This document shows positions 48,979 to 58,651 of a stretch of 64,000 bases of DNA, one piece after another (position 1 is the first letter of the stretch; every line of letters starts with the position of its first letter). Under the pieces are notes generated by a model. The model was given only the letters and a program-made list of their open reading frames with translations. It searched no databases and was not told the DNA's origin. Source of the stretch: Cunninghamia lanceolata (lineage: Eukaryota > Streptophyta > Pinopsida > Cupressales > Cupressaceae); assembly GCA_027924645.1 (NCBI GenBank), contig BSBN01000213.1, forward strand, positions 35,962,501-36,026,500, given 5' to 3'. A program made the translations under genes and the position numbers.

Positions 48979-49558
48979 TGTTAGGATTAAGGTGTCATCA
49001 ACCTTGTAAATCCTATGTAATTAATTACTCCTAATATTATTTGTAAATCGTTCATAAGGAATTACTCATAATATTATTTGTAAAACATTCATAAGGGATG
49101 AAGTATTTACCAAGTAGCAATCTTGTTTTAGCTGCATGTTTGATCCTAGTACCCAAAAGATGTAGGTTATATAGGGGGTTGCAAGGGGTACAGATATGAC
49201 GGTGGAGATTTTGTTGGCTTGTCTTGCCCTAGAAGGCAACCCGTTTTATAAGGATATTGTATTGCAGTTCTGTATGAGAGTATTATAGGCACTGCTGGAT
49301 TAAAGACTTGAGAGGAGATTGATAGTGTTGTATTGTAAACTCTATTTGAAGTTAATACAGACTGGTGCATCTCTTCTTGTGTGGAGTTTTTTCCCGAAAG
49401 GGTTTCTCTACATAAACACTGTGTTATGTGTTTGATCTCCTATTCTGCTATTTCTTTGTGTTGATTTCATACTATCTCCATTTTGGTTCTGTATTAAATT
49501 AATATTTATAGTTGTAATCAGTTTTCCATTTCATAGTTGTTCACCTTCATTTCTAACA
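48979..49558 (+). repeat. Element G 5' LTR
   Basis: 580 bp. It holds a 37-bp tandem duplication (49,023-49,059, 49,060-49,096) that the 3' LTR lacks. Compared with the 3' LTR, it lacks 257 bp between two copies of ACCTTGTAAATCCTA. Confidence 0.92.
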
Positions 49559-49560
49559 TT

Positions 49561-49572
49561 TGGTATCAGAGC
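49561..49572 (+). other. Element G primer-binding site (tRNA-iMet)
   Basis: TGGTATCAGAGC two bases after the LTR end, the standard initiator-Met primer site of copia elements. Confidence 0.95.
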
Positions 49573-49667
49573 CTAGCCAATTCTGTGTCTTGGGTGGAAG
49601 TGTGAGGGTTTTTTGAGATGTAGTGAGAGTTCTAGTTGATTTTATTTTGTAGATTTTTGTAGAAACC

Positions 49668-50312
49668 ATGGCTGCATCCTCACCCCGATTGGACATTGAG
49701 AAATTCAATGGAATGGCTTATGAGTTGTGGAAGCTAAAAATGGAGGATCTCCTTGAAGAAATAGATCAATGGTTGGCTACAACAAAAGAGAAGAAGCCCA
49801 ATACTATCAATCAAGATGAGTGGGACAAGATGGACAAAAAGACAAGAGGAACAATTTGGTTATGCCTTGCAAACTCTGTCCCATTGAATGTCTCTGTTGA
49901 GAAGATTGCATATGTGTTATGGAAGCGGTTGGGTGAAATCTATCAAGCCAAGATCCTGGTAAATAAATTATATCTCAAAAGAAAGTTATTTTCTCTTAAA
50001 ATGAAGGAGGGTGATTCAATAGCTAAGGACTTGAATACAATTAATTTGATTATGAATCAGTTAGCTTATGTGGATGTTAAGATAGAAGAGGAAGATAAGT
50101 GTATTATGCTTCTTTGTTCTTTGCCTGAGTCTTGGGAGAATTTCATTCTTGCTATCACTACTAACCTTGAAGATCCAAAGATGGATGCCCTTGTTGCAAC
50201 TCTGTTGTCCCATGAAATGAGGAAGAAGGCTATGGATATCTCAGTGGATGCTCTTAATGTTAGGGGGAGGTCTAAGGAAAGAGGATCAAAAGGAGATCAG
50301 AAAAGGGCCTAA
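49668..50312 (+). CDS. Element G gag
   Basis: A 214-codon open frame beginning LDIEKFNGMAYELWKLKMED, the copia gag N-terminus, followed by TIWLCLANSVPLNVS, LWKRLGEIYQAK, NLIMNQLAYVDVKIEEED and LPESWENFILAIT. It ends in a basic stretch. The start Met lies 96 bp from the primer site, normal for copia. A frameshift after 50,290 separates it from the zinc knuckle. Confidence 0.92.
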   Translation: MAASSPRLDIEKFNGMAYELWKLKMEDLLEEIDQWLATTKEKKPNTINQDEWDKMDKKTRGTIWLCLANSVPLNVSVEKIAYVLWKRLGEIYQAKILVNKLYLKRKLFSLKMKEGDSIAKDLNTINLIMNQLAYVDVKIEEEDKCIMLLCSLPESWENFILAITTNLEDPKMDALVATLLSHEMRKKAMDISVDALNVRGRSKERGSKGDQKRA

Positions 50313-50623
50313 GAGATCAAAAGGTTGGTCTAAAACTCCTCGGAAGGAGAACAGAGTTAAGTGTTGGAACCGTGGTAAGAGGGGGCATGTGAAGAAAGAA
50401 TGCAGAAACCCAAAGAAATAGTGGCCAGATTCCTCTACCAAAAAGTCCTCAAATGTAGGTGATGAAGTTTTACTTTTTGCATGTAATGTTATGTCTAATG
50501 AACAGTGGTTCTCATATGACTCCTCATGAGGAATGGTTCTCCACATATGAGAAATATGATGGAGGTAATGTTTACCTTGGGGATAACTCTACATATCCAA
50601 TTGTTGGCCATGGAAAGGTATAG
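50313..50623 (+). pseudogene. Element G zinc knuckle and protease start (broken)
   Basis: In shifted frames the sequence reads CWNRGKRGHVKKEC, a CCHC knuckle with the second Cys changed to Arg. The protease block follows as SGSHMTPHEEWFSTYEKYDG and GNVYLGDNSTYPIVGHGKV. The expected DSGASHHM active site is damaged: a few codons are missing and the catalytic Asp cannot be read. A TAG at about 50,621 separates it from the next frame. Confidence 0.8.
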
Positions 50624-51780
50624 TTGTGTTTCAGTGATGGGAGGATTAAAACCCTCCCTGGTGTTTTAGATATTCTAGGATTGGCTAGAAATCTTATCTT
50701 TGTTTCGAAGTTGAATGATTCAAGAATGCATGTAACATTTAATAAGCATGGGTACAAATTGGTGAGAGGAAGCTTGGTGGTAGCCAGGGGAACAAGGATG
50801 GGAACTCTCTTTAGGCTTGAGGCCACTACAATTTATAGATCCACTAATGTAACTGAAACTGCTGAAAATACATGTATGTTGTGGTACCATAGATTAGGAG
50901 ACACAAGTGAAAATGTTTTAAAAACAATAATGAATAAAAAGTTATTGGATGTTTTCTCATATTATGATGAGCACTTTGATTTCTATGAGAATTGTGAGTT
51001 TGGTAAACAGAACAAAAATCATTTTCCTTTAGGAAGCAATAGAGCGAAAGAGAAATTAGAAATTATTCATTTAGATGTGTTTGGACCCGTGGATAATGAT
51101 TCTAAAGGAAAATATTGCTATTTCATTACCTTCATTGATGATGTATCTAGATTCACATGGATTTATTTTATGAAGCATAAATATGAAGTTTTCACTAAGT
51201 TTAAGGAGTTTAAATTCTTAGTAGAGAACCAATCAGGACTTAAGATAAAAATATTAAGATCTATGGAGGGGAATATTGTTATAAGGAATTTGATGAGTTC
51301 TGTAAGCATGCAGGTATCATAAGACAAAAGACAACTCCATATACACCACAACAAAATGGTGTTACAGAAAGGATGAACTGAACAATAATGGAAAGAGCTA
51401 GAAGTATGTTAAGTGATGTATAGTTGGATAAATTCTTTTGGGTAGAAGCTGTGAGTACTGCTTGTTACTTGTTAAACAGATCTTGTTGTAAGGCTCTTGA
51501 TTCAACACCTTATGAAGTGTGGATAGGTAAGAAACCTTTTGTTTCACATTTAAGGGTTTTGGGTTGTGAGGCTTTTGTTCATGTGCCTAAGGAAAAGTGA
51601 CCTAAGTTGGATCCAAAAGCACAAAAATGTATCTTCATTGGATATGGTGAAAATGTAAAAGGATATAAGCTTTGGGATCCTGTAACCAGAAAAGTTATTT
51701 TTTCTAGAGATGTGATTTTTAGAGAGCTTAGAGTTATTTCTAATCCTGTATAGCTAGAAGAAAAAGAAATGAAGAGCATA
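50624..51780 (+). pseudogene. Element G protease end and integrase
   Basis: The frame 50,624-51,322 reads FSDGRIKTLPGVLDILGLAR (end of protease), MLWYHRLGDTSENVL and FDFYENCEFGKQNK (integrase zinc domain, its second His replaced by Asp), then IIHLDVFGPVDNDSKGKYCY and FITFIDDVSRFTWIYF. After a phase change near 51,300 come [16 protein letters not shown] with the catalytic Glu, VEAVSTACYLLNRSC and KLDPKAQKCIFIGYGENVKG. The integrase core can be followed, but stops (after ERMN, SDV and KEK) and the frameshift inactivate it. Confidence 0.87.
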
Positions 51781-53139
51781 GTGCATTTTGATTTACAACA
51801 GGAAAATGCACATCAGGAAGAACAAAATGACAGATTAGAGGATGGATAAGAAGAAGAAGATTCAAGTAAAAGTTTAGATGAGGAAGACTCTATTGTTATA
51901 GAAGAAGTTGAGCACACAGAAGAACATGAGGAAGAATTTCTTACTCCACCATTGAGAAGATCCACAAGACTACAGAACCCAGTTGATAGGTATAGCCCAC
52001 CAGATTTTCATTGTGTATTTGCTTTATTGAGTAATGACAATGAACCTAGATCCTACAGGGAAGTTGTTCTTGTAGATGATAGTGAGTCTTGGTAGCTAGC
52101 CATACAGGAGGAGATAATGGCTTTGGAATCATGTGACACCTAGGATCTTGTATATTTTCCCAAAGGAAGAAAGGCCATAGGATGTAAGTGGGTCTTCAAG
52201 AAGAAGTTTGGAGTAGACGGTTCATTACAGAAGTACAAGGCTAGACTGGTAGCCAAGGGCTACTCCCAGAGAGATTTCAGTGAAATTTTCTCTCATGTTG
52301 CTAAATTATCTTCTATTAGATTTCTTTTATCCATTGTTGTAGCTTATGATTTTGAAATTGAGAAAATGGATGTTAAGACTACATTTTTGCATGGAGATCT
52401 GGAAGAAGAAATTTATATGCAACAAGCTATAGGTTTTGAGGTAAAAGGGAAAGAACATTAGGTATGCAAGTTAAAAAGATCTCTTTATGGTTTAAAACAG
52501 TGCCCTAGAATGTGGTACCAAAAGCATGATTCATTTGTTTTGAAATTGGGCTTTGTTAGAATGAAGAGGTTCATTGTGTCTACATTCAATGTATTGATGA
52601 TCATATTCTGATTATTGCCTTGTATGTGGATGATATGTTATATTTCAGTAACACCAAGGGTATGATCAGTGAATTGAAAGCTCAACTTTCAAGTACATTT
52701 GACATGAAGGATCTAGGGGCATCCATATATATTCTGGAAATGTAGATAAAAAGGGATCAAGTAAATAGAAAGCTTTGGTTATCACAAAGTAAGTATGTAA
52801 ATACTATTTTGCACAAATTTAGCATGCAGGATTGCAATCTAGTTAGAATTCCTTTACCGATTGGTACTAATCTTTCATTAGATATGTGTCCTAAGAACGA
52901 AGATGATTTAGAGGGTATGTCTGATGTGCCATATGGTAGTGTTGTAGAAAGTTTGATATATGCAATGGTTTTCACTAGATCAGATATTGCTCAAGCAGTG
53001 GGAGTTTTGAGCAGGGTTATGTCTAACCCTGGTAGACAACATTGGAATTATGCAAAGAGGGTGTTAAGATATTTGCATGGTACTTCTGATTACTATTTGG
53101 TTTATTCTGGTACTAACAGTATGGATTAGACATTGGACA
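51781..53139 (+). pseudogene. Element G reverse transcriptase
   Basis: After an acidic linker (EHTEEHEEEFLTPPLRRSTR) the RT reads [63 protein letters not shown] and YVDDMLYFSNTKG. The open part 52,809-53,129 has DVPYGSVVESLIYAMVFTRS and RVLRYLHGTSDYYL. It stops at the element H boundary with GTNSMD. TAG codons replace several Gln or Trp positions, and frames shift near 52,560. Catalytic YVDD is kept. The RNase H continues at 61,561. Confidence 0.88.
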
Positions 53140-53239
53140 TGGTGGTGCCCACCTAGGTTTTGGGTTTCAAGTATTCATCTGCGGGCCTTTTTATGAAAAA
53201 CCCAAAAAATTCTAAGTCCCTCGGCGTTCGCAATTGTAT

Positions 53240-54620
53240 GTGTCGTTCTTTGTATATGGCCATTGTATCAAATGTACAAGTGCAAATGTACATTGGCGGA
53301 CCCGAACAAATGTTCAATCGTCCTTTGAAAATGGTGAAAAATCATTGTATGTATCTTTGCATACATTTCGGGTTTGTATGTGGCATTCAGATACATTCCC
53401 AAAATATTTCGCGGTTGTATCGAAGGAGATTATATGTATATTTTGTTGTATATTCAATATACAATGGGTGAGATACAATGCAGATCTCAAAAAAGATTCA
53501 AATTGGGCTAAAATGGTGGTCAGGTCCATAGGTATGTACAAGGGGGATTGTATGTATAACTTATACAAAGGAACATACAATGCAAAATATACAAGTCCCA
53601 GATTTCAAAAGTTATCAAATTGGGCCTGGCGGTAACATACAAGGCGAAAGATACAAAGGCCCGATGCATATACAAAGTGACATACAAGGGGAACATGCAA
53701 GAGGATCATCAGCGAAACAATATGCATCAGTATCTCAACTAATAGTCTTTCCGATGGCCGATGATGCAAAGAGGAAAGATGCAAGCAGATATACAAAGCA
53801 AAAGATACATCAGCGGCCACACGCAAAGGGATTATGCAAGGCCGATATGTATGTGGTTCTGTTTGTATATTGCATGCGTGCAATATACAAGTCAATATAC
53901 AAGTCAACATGCAAGCGAGTAGGTGCAAAGGGCGGACACGACCGAAGTATAAGCTGCATTTGTGAAAAAGGTGAAGTCTGCCATTGTATATTAGGATTGT
54001 ATGTTCCCAATATACAATCGAACATACAACAGAAGATACAAAGAAATATACAAGCAGGTTGTGGTCAAAGTCAACAGTTTTTAGAACCTGGTGGGGCCGG
54101 CGCAGTTGTATGTCCTGGATTGTATATGTGTGCATATACAATGCAAAATATACAAGGCACACATACAACCCAGACGCGAAAGGAGAATGTGTTTTGGCAG
54201 ATTTCAAGCTGGGGTCTGCGGGTTGTATATTGCACGTTGTATATATGTGTGATATACAATGAAAGATGCAAGGGTGCAAATACAACACCAAATTTCAATA
54301 TTATTCTAATCTGCCTCATAAGTGTTGAAATGCGCATTGTATGTATATTGTGTAATGTATATATGCAATGTACATAATGATATACAAGGAGTTAGATACA
54401 AGGCCCGGACCCGATAGCGATTGCAAAGTGCTTCATAATGATTTGGGGTCCGCGGGTTGTATATTGCATTTGTATATGCAATATACAAAGTGATGATACA
54501 AAAGGGAAGATACAAGCCGGACCTGAGTGCGATTGCAGTTTGTTCCATAAAATTTGGGGTCCGCCCTTGTATGCTTAGCAGTTGTATGTATACGCTTTTA
54601 CATATACAAAAAATTTGAAG
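53240..54620. repeat. TTGTATAT/ATATACAA palindrome array, 5' LTR of element H
   Basis: The heptamers TTGTATA and TATACAA recur dozens of times, often paired as hairpins: 53,446-53,464 (9-bp arms), 53,863-53,890 (12-bp arms, TTGTATATTGCA), 53,984-54,017, 54,120-54,141, 54,237-54,259 and 54,457-54,488 (12-bp arms). The array recurs in the 3' LTR (58,750-60,140; for example 59,386-59,413). Confidence 0.92.
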
Positions 54621-55103
54621 GCAAAGTGGGTGAAAAGGCAAAAATGTATGTTCATGCTACAAAAAGTCAAAAAGGAAAAAGACACCTGTGTGGCACGTTT
54701 TCATTGGTCGACAACTTTTCAGCGCGATTTGATGCCATTGATCTTGGCTATAGGGAGGAGATCAACGGCCCTATTTCAAAATTTCACAGGAGGGTTTTCC
54801 TATGCATCCGCAGTCACATTTCAGGTGGGAAGAATTGCAAAGCATGCAACTTCTGTGTTTCTAGAGGCCACGGGTAGGTTGGCCATTAATGGCAAAATTG
54901 CAGAGGTATGGGTCGAATGGATAGGCCAGCTACCATTTTTAAAGGAAAATCTCCAAGTGGTGGCACACTTCCTGAATTCAACCACTCCCTTCTTCTTCTT
55001 CTGCCTGGAGTATTGAATGTTTTGGGCACCATTCTCATGGTGCATTGTATCTGGCAGTAGTTGTAAAAGACCATGTACTTGAATGCTGAGTGCACATTCT
55101 TGC

Positions 55104-55110
55104 TATAAAA
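55104..55110 (+). promoter_or_regulatory. TATA box of element H LTR
   Basis: GCTATAAAAAGC; the 3' LTR has TATAAAA at 60,631-60,637. It is the best promoter candidate in the LTR and lies downstream of the palindrome array. Confidence 0.65.
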
Positions 55111-56030
55111 AGCAAACTGTGTTACTCATTTTAGGTTGTTGAAGACTTGGGCAAATTTTTTGTAGAAAATGATGAAGATCAGAGCATTTCTTGGTTGTTC
55201 TGTCTCTTTTGGAGTTTATGAGTTGCATTTTGAATGCAGGTTGCACACATGTTCAGTTTCATGTTATTTTATATGAAAAATGCTTTATTGCATATGTTTA
55301 GCTATTTGTCTCCATTTGTTGTATGCATCCCTTCTTTTGAATCTGGTTGCTAAGGGTTACTAAGATTCTAGGATACAGATTTTTGTATTGCATGTTTGAT
55401 CTCTAACTTCCATTCAAGGAATGGATTAAATTGTTTTAGGTAAGTATGAAGAAGATTGTATGGCAGCAAGGATATTTGTAAGTAGAGACTGCTAAATACC
55501 CATTCTTGGGTGGTGTTTGTAAGGCAAATACCAGTCCTAACCCCTTGAAACTTGAATGCCAGTGCAAATCATTCACTTGTATACGTCTAGTTGACTCCTT
55601 GCCTTGAGATAAGCACCAGTCTACCCTTGTGTAGTAGTTATGATCCAAAACCCCCTATCTTGCATCCAAAACATAAATACAAATCCTATCATAATTCAAA
55701 CCTGTTAGTTTGTAGGAGTAGGATTAGGACCCCTACATACTCTCATCCCTAACCAGTTAGATATGTCCAAGAAAGCTGCCAACCTAGTGACTTATCATGT
55801 AAATCTTGGTCCAAAACATGAGAGTATTCTGCCTGTTGTTGTAAAGCTAAATATTTCTATTGGGTGAGTCAAAGTTAAATCTTTAGCTATAGGGATACCC
55901 CCCTTGGTGTGGCAGAACCAGAAGTGAAGGGGAGGTAGCTCACGCAACCTCTTGTATTTGTTGGCTGAATCTGCTTGTGCATTAGAACTAGCAAACCCTC
56001 TGCCGATTCGGAGAGAAAGAACCAACAAAG

Positions 56031-56048
56031 TGGTAACTCCACTGGGGA
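56031..56048 (+). other. Element H primer-binding site (tRNA-Arg)
   Basis: TGGTAACTCCACTGGGGA begins three bases after the LTR. The complement of a plant tRNA-Arg 3' end is TGGCGACTCCACTGGGGA, so 16 of 18 bases agree. Both differences are in one CG (read as TA), the usual methylation decay. The tRNA comparison is from memory. Confidence 0.75.
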
Positions 56049-56675
56049 GTTGATTTGAAAGTGTTATCTTTTTGGCATCCCTGGTGATCTCTTGCCATCA
56101 GACCTGGAAGTGCCTTGTTGCAGCAAACTTGAAAAGTTGTATATGTGTGGCTCTGTTGTTGGAGAACCCAGAAAGAAAGAAAGCAATGAAATTTTTAGCT
56201 TCAGCCTGTTTGAAGCTCATTCCTCTGCTAAGGAGGTGGCGACTCTACACAAAAAGAACTTGAAAAAGAATATAAAGAGGTGTTAGATTTTCATACTTTC
56301 AGTCAGGGAAAGGAATTTGCAACTGGCTGCAACATATCTAGGTATTTTCACATGTTTTGGTTTTCAAAAACCATGGTGTATAAGTTTTAAAGGATTCCCT
56401 ATTTGGTGAAGTAGCACTGGTTAAAAGGGAAATGTTGGTGAAACTTGCATGCTTTGGTACTTGTTGAGCATATAGTTTACATTTTCAAGTGAAGTATGCA
56501 ATGTTGTTGAAAAGACTCATTTAGAGGACTTTAGGTAAATTTGAAACAACAATTTATATTGTGAAGGCCTAAGGTCATTGTTGTAAAAGGAAATTTGAGT
56601 TGAGAAGAGGGTTGCAGAAACACATACAAGATGCATTATCAGCCCATGCACCCATGTTAGGTATCAAATGCAATA

Positions 56676-58340
56676 ATGTATAGTGATCAATCCCAACCAT
56701 GTAATAAAAGAAGCTTCAGCATTGATAGATATAAGCTCATAAATTTCAATGGCATTTGTGGTTATCCAAATGCTTTTTCATCTAAGATTAGAAAGTATTT
56801 GCCTAAATTCAGTAGTGCAAAGGATGAATCAGTTGAGAGACACTTACAACAGTTTAGAAATGTTATAGATGACTTTGAGGTTGACCATGAAGATGTAGTT
56901 ATGAGATTATTTGTTCAATCTCTAGATGAAGATGCAAGGGACTGGTTCTCCTACCTTCCGGCCTACTCTGTCAGCTCTTGGCAAGAATTTAAATCTGCAT
57001 TTCTAGAACAATATGGTGAAAGAATATCTGAATATGCAGTTATCAGTGATTTCATGTATATCCATATTGAAAAGGATGAGCTAATTCCATCCTTTAACCT
57101 CAGGTTTATGAAGGCATTGAAAATAATTCCAGAATGTATGAGACCTAATGATGCATTGTGCCTTGTGGTCTATCTGGGAGCATTTGATAAGAAAATGAGT
57201 TATAGATTGAGAGATAAGGAGCCCACCACATTGCATCAAGCACATTAGTTTGCAATGGACATTGAAAACAATTAGAGGTATGGAATTCAAAAGGGTTATT
57301 TTTATGCAAATTTCTGCTACCTTGCTGCCCCCAATGTTAGTGAAAGATATAATTTAGGTGTTGGAAATGAATGTCAAGGCACTTGCACCCCTGCTATCCC
57401 TGTTTATGCATCATTCCAAGTTAATGATGACTCTGCCATAAAGGAGGATGCCCTGATTTGCCCAGCAAATGAAGTTGATGGTAATGATTTTTCAAGTAAT
57501 ATTAATATGTTAGTCCTAAGCAAGGAGCATTCATGTTTAAATGATCCATTTGTGCATAGTTATAACCATATGGATCAGGAGTCAATATCAGTTTCATCAG
57601 GAAGCATTAGAGGGCTAGAAAGTGATATGGATGGTTCAGCTTCATATTGCATTGAAGTAGAAGAAATCTTGTATGTGGGGCAATCAGATGATAAACATTA
57701 TATCCATGATCAATTCATGGATCGGGTTTGTTCTTCTTATGACTCTAGATTTGGTAATGTTGAAAAAGAGTTGGATTGTCATGAAGAAGAAGCAGAGACC
57801 TTTGCAATGAGTATGAATCCCCTTTATGATGAGCCTTTAGATGCATTGAACACTGTGAGTCATGACCTTCATTGGTGCAGAATTAACCCTCTTTTTGAAG
57901 ATGATGATGAATATCAAGAGACAACTGACATGGGTGATGCATTAGTTTGTGAAGAAGGGACATATGAACCAAATTCAAAGATCTTCAGCTCTTGTGATGA
58001 TAGTATGGATATGCAAACTATGGATAATGAATGTTCATCATCAGTTGGTTCAAATGTATGCAACTATGGGTGTGTGGATCAAGTTTTGTTTTCACTGTCA
58101 ATAAGTGATATAGATGACATTGAGGGTCTCATATATTCTGAATGTTTTCAGTTTCTGGATCAGCTGGATGAGTGCCTGGTAATGTGCAATAGCTAGGTAG
58201 ATAATGAGGAATGCCAGATGCAATATGATGATATACTATTTGAGGAATATAACATACATATGTTGCCTAATGCTGAAACATATTCCAGTATGTATGATTA
58301 TGTGTATGATTGTGAGATGCAAAGTGACAGGCAATACTGA
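56676..58340 (+). pseudogene. Element H gag-like gene with three TAG stops
   Basis: One phase is open from ATG 56,676 to TGA 58,338 (554 codons before the TGA), interrupted only by TAG at 57,246, 57,273 and 58,194; each could be a CAG codon changed once. The N-terminal 190 residues are a retrotransposon gag domain: INFNGICGYPNAFSSKI, YLPKFSSAKDESVERHLQQF, MRLFVQSLDEDARDWFSYLP, SWQEFKSAFLEQYGERISEY and FNLRFMKALKIIPECMRP. The rest is acidic (MDQESISVSSGSIRGLESDM; DDDEYQETTDMGDALVCEEG) without zinc knuckle or enzyme motifs. It would form particles for a polymerase supplied by another element. Confidence 0.82.
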
Positions 58341-58551
58341 CAAAGGCAAGTTTTCAAAAATGGTGAAGTATGTGATTGACAAGATCAGCATGTGGGCAAA
58401 TTATGTTGATGTTTTTAGTTGTGGTTGGGGTTGTTTAGATTAGAATCAGGCATTTGGCAGGAGGAGATTATGGTTCTTCATTTTTGGCTACCCAGGGAAG
58501 CCAAAATAGTGTTTGAAAATGTGATCTGTGATGCAGGTTGGTGCAGCGTTT

Positions 58552-58650
58552 GACTCTGTGGCCCAATGGATAAGGCACCTAGTCTGTGAAACCAGAGATT
58601 CTAGAGTTCTTGCCATGCCTGCAAGAGGCATGCATCCCCAGACAGAGCCA
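58552..58650 (+). ncRNA. tRNA-Arg-like sequence ending in CCA, one base before the 3' LTR
   Basis: Bases 58,552-58,608 follow a plant tRNA-Arg: acceptor GACTCTG, D arm GGCCCAATGGATAAGGC (A box), anticodon arm CTAGT-CTGTGAA-ACCAG, then AGATT and the T-arm start CTAGAGTTC. A 24-base insert with its own hairpin (ATGCCT-GCAAG-AGGCAT) breaks the T loop. Then ATCCCCAG (T-stem 3' side), CAGAG and CCA finish it; about three acceptor bases are missing. It is not a working tRNA gene. Plant nuclear tRNA genes do not encode CCA, so a copy made from mature tRNA is possible. Confidence 0.65.
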
Positions 58651-58651
58651 A

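Larger units (their letters stand above)
53140..56027 (+). repeat. Element H 5' LTR
   Basis: 2,888 bp. U3 (53,140 to about 55,100) contains the palindrome array. A TATA box (TATAAAA) is at 55,104-55,110, leaving about 900 bp of R and U5. It differs from the 3' LTR at many scattered sites (roughly 5 percent by eye) and by small indels. Confidence 0.92.

Noticed and set aside
53230..54640. Many overlapping ORFs up to 265 codons on both strands in the element H 5' LTR
   Set aside because: They come from the TTGTATA/TATACAA array, which avoids stops in both directions. They have Cys/Tyr/Ile-rich low-complexity translations and lie in U3 upstream of the TATA box.
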